Origin: Lachnospiraceae bacterium | GTDB taxonomy: Bacteria > Bacillota > Clostridia > Lachnospirales > Lachnospiraceae | Direction: 5' to 3' | Assembly (NCBI GenBank): GCA_018384375.1 | Contig: JAHAYJ010000042.1 | Coordinates: 62,001 to 126,000 of the forward strand | DNA: 64,000 nucleotides | In this document: positions 44,757 to 54,142 of the stretch, one piece after another | Layout: every line of letters begins with the position of its first letter | Numbering within the stretch: position 1 is the first letter of the stretch | Notes under the pieces: model-generated | Databases searched by the model: none | The model's input: the letters and a program-made list of their open reading frames with translations, nothing else | Told to the model about the DNA's origin: nothing | Position numbers and translations under genes: made by a program

Positions 44757-45704
44757 ATGAATGAAAAAAAGAAGCTGATTATTCTTACCGGTCCGACTGC
44801 TGTAGGAAAGAGTGCTTTATCGGTAGCGCTTGCAAAGCGTGTTGGCGGAGAAATCATTTCAGCAGATTCCATGCAGATATACCGATATATGGATATCGGT
44901 TCAGCAAAAATCAAGAAAGAAGAAATGCAACAGATTCCCCATCATCTGATTGATGTGCTGATGCCGGATGAAGAATTCAATGTCTTTCGTTTTCAGGAAA
45001 TGGCCAAGGCAGCCATGAATGGCATTTATGACCGGAAACACATCCCAATCGTCGTAGGAGGAACAGGCTTTTACATCCAGGCGCTCTTATATGACATTAA
45101 TTTTTCTGAGGAAAAGGATCACACCGGAATACGAATACGACTAGAGCAGGAAGCAGAACAACATGGAAATGAATTTTTACATGAACGGCTGAAGGCTGTT
45201 GACCCTGAATCAGCCGAAAGCATTCATGCGAATAACAGAAAACGAATGATCCGTGCTCTTGAATTTTATGAGTTAAATGGATATCCTATATCAACGCACA
45301 ACCAAACAGAACGCCAGAAGGAATCCCCTTATGCATTTTGTTATTTTGTGCTGAATGATGATCGGGAAAAGCTTTATCAAAAAATTGATCTGCGCGTGGA
45401 TGCTATGCTTGCGGAGGGTCTTGTGGAAGAGGTAAGAAAGCTTCGTGAAATGGGATACCACAGGCAGATGGTATCCATGCAGGGATTGGGTTATAAGGAA
45501 ATTCTGGATTATCTTGATAACAAATGTTCCCTGGAGGAAGCTGTTTATCTGATCAAACGTGATACCAGACATTTTGCCAAAAGACAACTCACCTGGTTTC
45601 GGAGAGAGCGGAATGTCATATGGGTGAACAAGCCGGAATTTCAGCATGATGATTCCCGTATCCTGAATTTTATGGAAAAACATTTATCAAAAATCAATCT
45701 TTAA
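44757..45704 (+). CDS. miaA: tRNA dimethylallyltransferase
   Basis: Transfers a dimethylallyl group to A37 of tRNAs reading UNN codons, giving the substrate of MiaB. The protein has 315 residues with P-loop GPTAVGKS (12-19), the DSMQIYRYMDIGSAK substrate-binding block, PHHLIDV and VVGGTGFYIQALLY. The C-terminal KRDTRHFAKRQLTWFRRE is typical. It begins 15 bases after mutL. The hfq gene that often follows miaA in Clostridia is absent here. Confidence 0.97.
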   Translation: MNEKKKLIILTGPTAVGKSALSVALAKRVGGEIISADSMQIYRYMDIGSAKIKKEEMQQIPHHLIDVLMPDEEFNVFRFQEMAKAAMNGIYDRKHIPIVVGGTGFYIQALLYDINFSEEKDHTGIRIRLEQEAEQHGNEFLHERLKAVDPESAESIHANNRKRMIRALEFYELNGYPISTHNQTERQKESPYAFCYFVLNDDREKLYQKIDLRVDAMLAEGLVEEVRKLREMGYHRQMVSMQGLGYKEILDYLDNKCSLEEAVYLIKRDTRHFAKRQLTWFRRERNVIWVNKPEFQHDDSRILNFMEKHLSKINL

Positions 45705-45720
45705 GCGGAAAGGAACATTT

Positions 45721-47037
45721 ATGATAAAAGCAGGAAAAGAAAATTGGGAAATATATCAGGAAATGGGAATTTCCAAAGAGGTTTATGATTATTGCGATAA
45801 GATCTGGAATTCTCTGAAGCCAAGATGGGAAGAAATTGATATTCTTTCTGAATATAACCAGTTGAAGGTTATTCACGCCATGCAGAAAAATCAGGTCAGT
45901 GAAGCATGTCTGCTTGGCACAACCGGATATGGATACAGTGATCTGGGGAGAGAAACGCTGGAAAGAGTTTATGCAGACATCTTTCATACCGAAGAGGCAC
46001 TGGTAAGGCCGCAGATCACCTGTGGAACGCATGCCCTTGCCCTTGCCCTGATGAGCAATTTGCGTCCCGGAGATGAATTGCTTTCTCCGGTGGGTAAGCC
46101 CTATGATACTCTTGAAGAAGTGATAGGTATCCGTCCCTCCAAAGGTTCTTTAAAAGAATACGGTATCAGTTACAAACAGGTCGATCTGCTCTCAGACGGA
46201 AACTTTGACTTTGAAAATATCCGCAAAGCGATTAACGAAAAGACTAAGCTTGTAACGATACAGCGTTCAAAAGGCTATCAGACAAGACCTACCTTATCTG
46301 TTGACCGGATCGGTGAATTAATTGCGTTTATCAAAGGAATTAAGCCGGATATCATCTGTATGGTAGATAATTGCTATGGAGAATTCACTGAGATCAAAGA
46401 ACCTTCTGATGTTGGTGCAGACCTTGTAGTCGGTTCTCTGATCAAGAATCCTGGTGGCGGACTGGCACCGATCGGCGGCTATCTTGCAGGGAAAAAAGAC
46501 TGTATCGATAATGCTGCTTATCGTCTTACCTCCCCCGGACTCGGAAAAGAGGTGGGTGCTTCCCTTCAGGCACTTCCTGCATTTTATCAGGGACTTTTTC
46601 TTGCGCCGTCTGTAACTGCAAATGCACTAAAATCAGCAATTTTTGCGGCAAATCTTTATGAAGCGCTTGGATTTTCTGTTGTTCCGAATGGTAAGGAAAG
46701 CAGGCACGATATTATACAGGCTGTCACCTTTGGGAATCCGGACGGAGTGATTGCTTTCTGTCAGGGCATTCAGCAGGCAGCACCGGTAGACGGGCATGTT
46801 ACTCCAGAACCCTGGGACATGCCCGGTTACGACAGCCCGGTTATTATGGCTGCCGGAGCATTTGTATCCGGTTCTTCCATTGAGTTAAGCGCTGACGGTC
46901 CCATAAAGCCTCCTTATGCTGTTTATTTTCAAGGGGGGCTTACCTGGCAGCACGGGAAATTCGGTATTATGAAAAGTATGCAGAAATTAGTGGAAAAAGG
47001 AATTATTACGAAAGATTTTGGCAAACGAAACTTATAA
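45721..47037 (+). CDS. PLP-dependent methionine gamma-lyase-family protein (YnbB-like)
   Basis: Fold-type I PLP protein of the 'aluminum resistance'/YnbB family, 438 residues. ALVRPQITCGTHALALALMSNLRPGDE (in part) forms the cofactor-phosphate region. The Schiff-base Lys is predicted in VGSLIKNPGGGLAPIGGY, with CMVDNCYGEF supplying the ring-binding Asp. The family is annotated as a cystathionine/methionine gamma-lyase relative, but activity is seldom demonstrated. Its place after miaA is conserved in many Firmicutes. SD GGAAAGGA precedes the ATG. Confidence 0.88.
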   Translation: MIKAGKENWEIYQEMGISKEVYDYCDKIWNSLKPRWEEIDILSEYNQLKVIHAMQKNQVSEACLLGTTGYGYSDLGRETLERVYADIFHTEEALVRPQITCGTHALALALMSNLRPGDELLSPVGKPYDTLEEVIGIRPSKGSLKEYGISYKQVDLLSDGNFDFENIRKAINEKTKLVTIQRSKGYQTRPTLSVDRIGELIAFIKGIKPDIICMVDNCYGEFTEIKEPSDVGADLVVGSLIKNPGGGLAPIGGYLAGKKDCIDNAAYRLTSPGLGKEVGASLQALPAFYQGLFLAPSVTANALKSAIFAANLYEALGFSVVPNGKESRHDIIQAVTFGNPDGVIAFCQGIQQAAPVDGHVTPEPWDMPGYDSPVIMAAGAFVSGSSIELSADGPIKPPYAVYFQGGLTWQHGKFGIMKSMQKLVEKGIITKDFGKRNL

Positions 47038-47138
47038 AAAATCCATGAAATCAGTATACATAAATTATCAATTGTGTTAATATAAATGTTGGTTATGGGG
47101 TTAACCCTGTATACAAAAGAATTACGGGAGGGACCTGA

Positions 47139-47375
47139 ATGCGTAAGAATAATTGGGCATGTTTCCTTTTGATTCTAGCCGGTATAGTGATAGGTGGTTT
47201 CATCGGGAATCTGTTCCCAAGTACATGGCTGAATTATGGTCAGACCTTTGGTCTATCCAATCCAATTGTTTTTGATATCGGTATTATGTGTATCACTTTT
47301 GGACTTACCATTAAGATTACCGTTGCAAGTATCATTGGGATTGCAATTGGCATAATCATATATCGTATTATTTAG
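47139..47375 (+). CDS. DUF4321 small membrane protein
   Basis: 78 residues with two or three hydrophobic helices (CFLLILAGIVIGGFIGNLF; ITVASIIGIAIGIIIYRII). GGFIGNLFP, a short Gly/Tyr loop and the SNPIVFDIGIMCITFGLTIK block match the DUF4321 family, usually found just upstream of radC/mreB in Clostridia, as here. SD GGGAGG is strong. A role in the shape or septum apparatus is guilt by association only. Confidence 0.85.
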   Translation: MRKNNWACFLLILAGIVIGGFIGNLFPSTWLNYGQTFGLSNPIVFDIGIMCITFGLTIKITVASIIGIAIGIIIYRII

Positions 47376-47426
47376 ACATTTTTCTTTTGCGCTCCGGTTT
47401 GAGAGAAGGGATCGGAAAGGAAATGA

Positions 47427-48113
47427 ATGACTGCTAAGAATTCATTAAGGCAGGATATGCCTTATGAAAAATTTATAGCTTTAGGCCCTGAGGCTCTTTC
47501 TGATGCTGAGCTTATTGCAATTATTTTAAGGACAGGCACCCGGAGCTTTTCTGCGCTGGAGCTTGCAAAAAGAATTCTCAGAAAAACAAACGGAAGCGAT
47601 AAAGGACTTAATTGCCTGCATCATCTTTCTCTGCAGGAGCTTAAGGAAATTCCCGGAATTGGGGAAGTAAAAGCAGTTAAGCTGAAATGCATGGCAGAAA
47701 TTGCTGTACGCATGTCCAGAGAAAAGGCATCCGGAAAGCTTAAATTTGATTCTCCCCGTTCTGTCGCAGAATATTATATGGAAGAAATGCGGCATCAGGA
47801 AAAAGAAAAAATATTGTTATTGCTTTTGGATAATAAACTGCAATTTATTGAAGAATATATGATATCACTGGGAACTGTCAATTCTTCATTACTTTCCACA
47901 AGGGATGTCTTTATTCGTGCATTAAAAGTCAGAGCGAGCCACATTATGCTTCTGCACAACCATCCAAGCGGCGATCCGAAACCCAGCAGGCAGGATATCC
48001 TGATTACACGTAAGATAAAGGAAGCCGGTGAACTGATGGATATTCCCCTTGTTGATCACATTATATTAGGGGATGGCATTTATACCAGTTTAAAAGAAGA
48101 AGAGTTATTATAG
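47427..48113 (+). CDS. radC: RadC family JAB-domain protein
   Basis: 228-residue protein with an N-terminal helix-hairpin-helix (ELKEIPGIGEVKAVKLK) and a C-terminal JAMM/MPN+ metal site (VRASHIMLLHNHPSGDPKPSR in part, then Asp downstream). Despite the name, a DNA-repair role is doubtful, and the true activity is unknown. The gene sits directly upstream of mreB, its standard position in Firmicutes. SD GGAAAGGAAA precedes the ATG. Confidence 0.94.
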   Translation: MTAKNSLRQDMPYEKFIALGPEALSDAELIAIILRTGTRSFSALELAKRILRKTNGSDKGLNCLHHLSLQELKEIPGIGEVKAVKLKCMAEIAVRMSREKASGKLKFDSPRSVAEYYMEEMRHQEKEKILLLLLDNKLQFIEEYMISLGTVNSSLLSTRDVFIRALKVRASHIMLLHNHPSGDPKPSRQDILITRKIKEAGELMDIPLVDHIILGDGIYTSLKEEELL

Positions 48114-48128
48114 AAAGGGGTACTTATT

Positions 48129-49139
48129 TTGTCCAATAATGCTTTTGGTATTGACCTTGGGACCAGTAACATCAAGATATATAACCGCACAGATGACACC
48201 ATTCTTGTGGAAAAAAACATGATTGCAATCGAGAATAAAAAAACCTTGTTTGCCTATGGTGATTCCGCTTTTGAAATGTATGAAAAGGCACCTGGAAATA
48301 TTCATATTTCTTACCCATTGTCTAACGGGGTAATTGCAGATATTAAAAATATGGAGCTTTTGATCAAATACTTTCTTAATGATCTGACCAGAAGCAATGT
48401 GAAACCTGCCGATTATTATATTGCGGTACCTACAGATGTAACAGAAGTTGAAAAGCGTGCCTTTTATGACTTAATCCGGGATGCCGGGGTGAAAGCAAGG
48501 AGGATACTTGTTGTCGAAAAAGCAGTCGCAGATGGGCTGGGCCTTGACATTGATGTAAAAAACTCTCAGGGAGTTTTGATTGTCAATGTGGGCTTTGACA
48601 CAACTGAAATTTCAATCTTATCACTTGGTGGCATTGTGCTTAGCCGTTTGATTAAAGTAGGCGGTCAGAAATTTGATGAGGCAATCCGGGCTGCTGTAAG
48701 AAAAGAATTCAGTCTGATCATCGGCGGCAAAACTGCTGAAAGTGTAAAAATGGCATCTGCAGACCTTGAAAAAGAAGGTAAGGGAGCTGTTGTCTATGGA
48801 AGAGATATCGTTACAGGTCTTCCGGTAGAGCGTGAACTTCCTACTACACTGATCGATGAGGCACTTGTGGAGCATTTCCATACAATTATTGATAATATTA
48901 AGATCATTCTGGAAAGAACACCACCGGAATTAGCTGCGGATATTTACAGACATGGTGTCTATCTTACCGGTGGAGCCTCTCAGGTAAATCACCTGGCCAA
49001 GCTGGTACAAAAGGGAACCGGTCTAAAGGTAAATATTTCGGAAAATCCGATTACCAGTGTTGCACTGGGGCTTTCCAAGATCATTAAAGATGATAATTAT
49101 AAGTCAGTGGCTTATTCAATTGAAGGAATGAACAAATGA
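48129..49139 (+). CDS. mreB: Rod-shape-determining actin homologue MreB
   Basis: Bacterial actin that guides lateral wall synthesis, 336 residues. The start is TTG 48129 (GAAAGGGG upstream), since no in-frame ATG precedes the phosphate-1 motif FGIDLGTSNIKIY. Other motifs are YYIAVPTDVTEVEKRAFYDL, VVEKAVADGLGLDIDV and YLTGGASQVNHLAKLV (adenosine site). The stop overlaps the mreC ATG (ATGA). With mreC, mreD, PBP2 and rodA it forms the elongasome locus. Confidence 0.95.
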   Translation: MSNNAFGIDLGTSNIKIYNRTDDTILVEKNMIAIENKKTLFAYGDSAFEMYEKAPGNIHISYPLSNGVIADIKNMELLIKYFLNDLTRSNVKPADYYIAVPTDVTEVEKRAFYDLIRDAGVKARRILVVEKAVADGLGLDIDVKNSQGVLIVNVGFDTTEISILSLGGIVLSRLIKVGGQKFDEAIRAAVRKEFSLIIGGKTAESVKMASADLEKEGKGAVVYGRDIVTGLPVERELPTTLIDEALVEHFHTIIDNIKIILERTPPELAADIYRHGVYLTGGASQVNHLAKLVQKGTGLKVNISENPITSVALGLSKIIKDDNYKSVAYSIEGMNK

Positions 49140-50005
49140 GTCCAATTGTAAAGAAAAAAGGAGAGAAGTTTACATTACCCGGTAAATATCTCCTTTTTAT
49201 TTTAACATTATTATGCACGGGTTTAATAGCACTAACTTTCAGCACCAATATATTAAGCGCGCCTATCAGTGCGGTGGGAGGCTTTTTGATTGCACCTCTT
49301 CAGGACGGCATCAGCAAAGCAGGAAGCTGGCTGAATACGCGTTCTGATGAACTTGTCCAGATTCGTTCCCTGATCAGTGAGAATGAACAATTAAAATCAC
49401 AGATAGATGAATTGACTATGGAAAATATAAAGCTTCAACAGGATCGATACGAGCTTACCAACTTGAGGGAGCTTTATGAGCTTGATTCTCAGTATGATGA
49501 ATATGATAAAATCGGCGCACGGATTATTGCAAAAGACTCCGGTAACTGGTTTCATTCTTTTGTCATTAACAAAGGTTCAAACGATGGTCTTATGATTGAT
49601 ATGAATGTTATGGCAGGCAGCGGACTCGTAGGCAGAATTGTAGATGTAGGTCCCAACTGGTCAAAAGTCATGTCTATTATTGATGATAATTCCAATACCA
49701 GCGGGATGGTACTGTCTACCTCTGATAATCTGATCGTCTGTGGTGATCTGGAACTCTATGCAGATGGTGTTATCAGCTTCGAAAAGCTGATCGACAGTGC
49801 AGACCGAGTGGTAGAAGGAGATAAAATAGTCACTTCCAATGTGAGCGACAAATATTTACCGGGCATCCTGATCGGTTACATATCCAGTATCAATGTGGAT
49901 TCCAATAACCTTACCAAGTCAGGATTAATAACGCCCGCTGTGGATTTTGAGCATCTTGAAGAGGTTCTGGTCATTACAGAACTGAAACAGACAGTAGGAG
50001 AGTAA
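49136..50005 (+). CDS. mreC: Rod-shape-determining protein MreC
   Basis: Bitopic elongasome scaffold, 289 residues. It has a short cytoplasmic N-terminus, one membrane helix (about 16-36, LLFILTLLCTGLIALTF), a coiled coil (about 75-110, LISENEQLKSQIDELTMEN) and two beta domains outside. GARIIAKDSGNWFHSFVINKG and GLVGRIVDVGPNWSKV are typical. In other bacteria MreC activates PBP2, encoded two genes on. It is translationally coupled to mreB. Confidence 0.94.
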   Translation: MSPIVKKKGEKFTLPGKYLLFILTLLCTGLIALTFSTNILSAPISAVGGFLIAPLQDGISKAGSWLNTRSDELVQIRSLISENEQLKSQIDELTMENIKLQQDRYELTNLRELYELDSQYDEYDKIGARIIAKDSGNWFHSFVINKGSNDGLMIDMNVMAGSGLVGRIVDVGPNWSKVMSIIDDNSNTSGMVLSTSDNLIVCGDLELYADGVISFEKLIDSADRVVEGDKIVTSNVSDKYLPGILIGYISSINVDSNNLTKSGLITPAVDFEHLEEVLVITELKQTVGE

Positions 50006-50010
50006 CTGAT

Positions 50011-50529
50011 TTGAAAAGATTATTCGTATCTGTTTTATTGATAATATCCTGTTTCCTGTTACAGACTACGGTATTTCAATGGCTGGACTTTGGGGGAATT
50101 GTACCGAATCTGCTGATTATTCTCACAGCCTCCTTTGGCTTTATGCGGGGAGAGAGGACCGGTCTGTTGTTTGGTTTTTTCTGTGGTCTTCTCATTGATA
50201 TTTTTTTTGCCAGTGTTCTTGGACTGAATGCCATGATCTATATGTACATAGGTTATGCAAACGGAAAATTCCACAGCATTTTTTATCCCGAGGATATCAA
50301 GCTTCCTCTGTTTTTGATTCTGATCAGCGATCTTGCTTATGGATTTATCTATTATACTATCTTGTTCTTAATGAGAGGACGCTTTCAGATTGGATACTAT
50401 TTTCTCCATATTATTTTACCGGAAATGGTATATACCATTTTGATTACATTGTTATTGTATCCTCTTATTTTATGGATCAACAAGAAACTGGAGAATTCAG
50501 AAAAAAGGAGTGCACGTAAATTTGTTTGA
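50011..50529 (+). CDS. mreD: Rod-shape-determining protein MreD
   Basis: Integral membrane elongasome component, 172 residues with five or six helices. It starts at TTG 50011, with TAGGAG ten bases upstream and no usable ATG nearby. FDFGGIVPNLL-like text (WLDFGGIVPNLLIILTASFG) and the SVLGLNAMIYMYIGYANG segment identify the family. The 3' end contains the SD for the PBP2 gene and overlaps it slightly. Confidence 0.92.
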   Translation: MKRLFVSVLLIISCFLLQTTVFQWLDFGGIVPNLLIILTASFGFMRGERTGLLFGFFCGLLIDIFFASVLGLNAMIYMYIGYANGKFHSIFYPEDIKLPLFLILISDLAYGFIYYTILFLMRGRFQIGYYFLHIILPEMVYTILITLLLYPLILWINKKLENSEKRSARKFV

Positions 50530-53392
50530 GAATTTTAAAGAAAATTTTATCAATATGGTGACCTCCAGAGTCTTTGTTCTGATTTTAATTCTAATTGCGA
50601 TATGCGGCATTATGATTAACAGAGTTTTTGACCTTCAAATTGTTCACGGCGAAGAGTATCTTGATTCCTTTCAGATGAAAATAATGAAGGAACGCACCAT
50701 CAAAGGGAGTCGTGGCTGTATTTATGACAGAAACGGGAATCTGCTTGCTTATAATGAGCTTGCACACTCAGTTACAATAGAAGATGTTTATGAAAGCGGC
50801 AAGCTGAAAAATCTAAATTTAAACACCACGATTTACAAGCTGATTCAGATGATTGAAAACAATGGAGACAAGATTGTAAGCGATTTTAAGATCGTTCTGG
50901 ACAAGAATGGACGGTATTCTTTTACCGTTGAGGGAACTCAGCTATATCGCTTTCTGGCCGATGTGTACGGACATACTACGATTGATAAGCTGGAAGAAAA
51001 AGAGCGGACTGCCACAGCACAGGAGGTCGTTGATTATCTCTGCGGATGGGACAAGTTTAGAATCGGTCAATATACGGAAGATACATTAAAGGCTGATTTT
51101 GTACCGGGAAACGGCTATACGAAAGATGAGATATTAAAGATTCTTACGATTCGTTATGATATGAGTACTAACAATTACCAGAAATATATTGCCACTACAG
51201 TTGCCACGGATGTCAGTGAAAAAACAGTTGCTGTTGTTATGGAAAATAATGCTGAACTTGAAGGGGTTTCCATTGTTGAGGATACAATCCGTAAATACGT
51301 TGACAGCATTTATTTTTCCCAGATAATCGGTTATACAGGAAAAGTATCCCAGGAGGATCTGGAAGAACTTCAGGTAACTGACACCGCGCACTCTTATGAT
51401 CTGAATGATACCGTTGGGAAGCTTGGAATTGAAAAATCAATGGAAAGCTATCTTCAGGGCACAAAGGGAAGTGAAGTCATTTTTGTAAACAGTGTTGGCA
51501 AGGTTACCGATACAACAAATTATGTGGAACCTATTGCCGGTAATGATGTTTATCTAACCATTGATAAAGACCTGCAGATTGCTGCATATAAGGTTCTTGA
51601 AGAGCATCTTGCAGGTATCTTGTGTACAAACATCATCAATGCCAAAGAATTTGATGCTTCAAAGGTCAGCAGCAGCAAAATTAAAATTCCGATTTATGAT
51701 GTGTATTTTGCGCTGATCAACAACTCTATTATCAATACAGAACATTTCAACTCTGCGGATGCCGGTGAGACAGAAAAGCTTGTTTATGATAAATACCTTT
51801 CCCGGAAAGCTGATGTTTTAGCAGCACTGGAAAAAGAACTGATGGTTTCCCCTACCGCTTATGAAAAGCTGGATATGGAGTATCAGGTTTATGAAAGCTA
51901 TATTGCCGAAATGCTGTATGAAGACGGAATTATTGTATCCGAAAAGGTTGACAGAGATGATCCTACTTATATTGCCTGGACAACTGATGAAGTAATCAGT
52001 TTGAATGAATATCTGAAATACTGTATTGCCATGAACTGGATTGATGTTGTCAAGCTGGAACTGGAAGGACAATATTCTGATTCTGAACAGATTTATGCTA
52101 AAATTGTAGAATATATTTTGGCGCAGCTTGATGATGATTCAGATTTTACAAAAAAAATCTACCGGTTTATGATTAAAAAGGATGTCATATCAGGAACGCA
52201 GATCTGTAAGATCCTGTTAGAGCAGGGCGTTGTGGAAATCACTCAGGCGGAGGAGCAACAGTTCAGTCGCGGTGCAATTTCTGCCTACACATTTATGATG
52301 AATCGTATCAGGAATCTGGACATTACCCCTGCGCAGCTTGCTCTGGATCCTCATTCTGCTTCCATGGTTATCACAGATGTCAATACCGGAGATGTCCTGG
52401 CTCTTGTTTCTTATCCGGGATATGATATAAACAAAATGGCAAATGGTGTTGACGCTGAATACTTTAATCAGTTGCGAAATGATCTTTCGGAGCCAATGAT
52501 TAATTACGCCACATACCAAAAGACCGCTCCCGGATCCACTTTTAAAATGGTATCCTCTACTGCCGGATTAATGGAAGGAATTATCAATACGCAGACAACC
52601 TTCCGGTGTACCGGCCTTTTCGATACTGTCAGTCCCCCTGCCGCATGTTGGATTTATGGGAAAGGCAGTCACGGTTCTCTGAATGTAACAGGTGCGATTC
52701 GTCATTCCTGCAATATGTTCTTTTATGAGCTTGGCTATCGGCTTGGAATGGTTGGCGATACTTATTCTTCAGATGCCGGTTTAAAGAGACTGGAAGCTTA
52801 CGCCGATTTGTATGGTCTTACCGAAACTTCAGGCATAGAAATTGAAGAGTCGACACCGCAGGTATCTACAGAGGATGCAGTTCGTTCTGCAATTGGACAG
52901 GGAACTAACAACTATACAACTGTAGGTTTGGCACGTTATGTAACAACGGTAGCCAACAGCGGAACCTGCTATAACCTTACCCTGATTGACAAAATTACGG
53001 ATCACAGTGGTAATTTACTTGAAGACAGAAGTGCAGAGGTTCGCAATACCATTGAGATGAAAGATTCTTATTGGAATGCCATTCACCTGGGTATGCGTCA
53101 GGTTGTTGAAAATAACGCTTACTACAACGATCTTTCGATTAAGGTTGCCGGAAAAACAGGTACAGCCGAGGAGAACAAAAATCGTGCCAATCATGCCTTG
53201 TTTGTTTGTTATGCCCCTTATGAAGAACCTGAAATTGCAATCACTACGCGAATTGCCTACGGTTATTCTTCAAGCTATGCCGCCCAGACAACAAAGGATA
53301 TTATTAAATATTATTTTGATCTTGCTCAAGAGGATGAGATCATTACCGGAACAGCATCACAGATTACAGCAAGTACAACTGTTACGGATTAA
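50522..53392 (+). CDS. mrdA: Penicillin-binding protein 2 (elongasome transpeptidase) with large insertion
   Basis: Class B PBP, partner of RodA in wall elongation. The start is TTG 50522 (AAGGAG with ten-base spacing); GTG 50510 is in frame but abuts the SD. One N-terminal membrane helix leads to the dimerisation/pedestal domain (RGCIYDRNGNLLAYNE). Numbered from 50510, the active-site motifs are SxxK at Ser676 (PGSTFK), SCN at 733 and KTG at 882. The protein is about 956 residues long, versus 600-700 for most PBP2s. Most of the excess is a roughly 245-residue acidic helical insertion between LEEHLAGI (near 367) and the strand SASMVITDVNTGDVLALVSYP (in part, near 615). Its role is unknown. 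Confidence 0.93.
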   Translation: MFENFKENFINMVTSRVFVLILILIAICGIMINRVFDLQIVHGEEYLDSFQMKIMKERTIKGSRGCIYDRNGNLLAYNELAHSVTIEDVYESGKLKNLNLNTTIYKLIQMIENNGDKIVSDFKIVLDKNGRYSFTVEGTQLYRFLADVYGHTTIDKLEEKERTATAQEVVDYLCGWDKFRIGQYTEDTLKADFVPGNGYTKDEILKILTIRYDMSTNNYQKYIATTVATDVSEKTVAVVMENNAELEGVSIVEDTIRKYVDSIYFSQIIGYTGKVSQEDLEELQVTDTAHSYDLNDTVGKLGIEKSMESYLQGTKGSEVIFVNSVGKVTDTTNYVEPIAGNDVYLTIDKDLQIAAYKVLEEHLAGILCTNIINAKEFDASKVSSSKIKIPIYDVYFALINNSIINTEHFNSADAGETEKLVYDKYLSRKADVLAALEKELMVSPTAYEKLDMEYQVYESYIAEMLYEDGIIVSEKVDRDDPTYIAWTTDEVISLNEYLKYCIAMNWIDVVKLELEGQYSDSEQIYAKIVEYILAQLDDDSDFTKKIYRFMIKKDVISGTQICKILLEQGVVEITQAEEQQFSRGAISAYTFMMNRIRNLDITPAQLALDPHSASMVITDVNTGDVLALVSYPGYDINKMANGVDAEYFNQLRNDLSEPMINYATYQKTAPGSTFKMVSSTAGLMEGIINTQTTFRCTGLFDTVSPPAACWIYGKGSHGSLNVTGAIRHSCNMFFYELGYRLGMVGDTYSSDAGLKRLEAYADLYGLTETSGIEIEESTPQVSTEDAVRSAIGQGTNNYTTVGLARYVTTVANSGTCYNLTLIDKITDHSGNLLEDRSAEVRNTIEMKDSYWNAIHLGMRQVVENNAYYNDLSIKVAGKTGTAEENKNRANHALFVCYAPYEEPEIAITTRIAYGYSSSYAAQTTKDIIKYYFDLAQEDEIITGTASQITASTTVTD

Positions 53393-53414
53393 GAGCTAAA
53401 AGGAGCAAAAAATC

Positions 53415-54098
53415 TTGAAAAATTCAGTAATCATCAAGAGCTTCCCCAATGGAATTATACTATATTTGGATCCGGAGCTTTCCTTCGCATTACTATTGAA
53501 TGATATTGCAGATAAATTCAGAGCGTCAAGCAGTTTTTTTAAGGATGCAAAAATGGCTCTTTCCATAAAAGGGAGAACCCTTACAGATAAAGAAGAACAG
53601 CAGATCCTTGATACGATCTCACAAAATTCCGATCTGAATATCATTTGCCTTGTAGCAGAGGATGAAACCACCAACCAGCATTTTGTCAAGGCACTCCAAC
53701 AGTCGGATCCCTATGCAGCCGGGGCCGATACGGAATCGGGACAATTTTACAAGGGAACTCTAAAAAACGGTCAGATCCTTGAAACAGAATCCAGCATTGT
53801 GATTTTAGGTGATGTATATCCCGGCTCTGCTATAATATCTGCAAAAGATATCATTGTTCTCGGTGGACTTTTTGGTGAAGCCTATGCTGGTGGAAACGGA
53901 AGCAAGGGTCATTTCATCGCAGCGCTTGAAATGTCACCGGAAAATCTAAAAATCGGTGATTTCATATATCAATCGAAAGAGAAAGGGACCAGATGGTCGA
54001 TTAAGCCCAAGGTCCATCCTAAAATTGCATATATCAGGAATAACAGGATCGTAGTTGATCCCATTACAAAAGAATTACTGAGTGAATTGCCCGTTTAA
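53415..54098 (+). CDS. minC: Septum site-determining protein MinC
   Basis: FtsZ antagonist recruited by MinD, 227 residues. It starts at TTG 53415 with AAAAGGAGC upstream. The N-terminal FtsZ-binding domain is divergent. The C-terminal beta-helix has VYPGSAIISAKDIIVLGGLFGEAYAGGNG (in part), the family hallmark. The gene lies between PBP2 and minD, a standard clostridial order. Confidence 0.93.
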   Translation: MKNSVIIKSFPNGIILYLDPELSFALLLNDIADKFRASSSFFKDAKMALSIKGRTLTDKEEQQILDTISQNSDLNIICLVAEDETTNQHFVKALQQSDPYAAGADTESGQFYKGTLKNGQILETESSIVILGDVYPGSAIISAKDIIVLGGLFGEAYAGGNGSKGHFIAALEMSPENLKIGDFIYQSKEKGTRWSIKPKVHPKIAYIRNNRIVVDPITKELLSELPV

Positions 54099-54142
54099 AG
54101 GCTTTCTCAGGGGACGATATTAATTCATTATGGAGGTTATGT

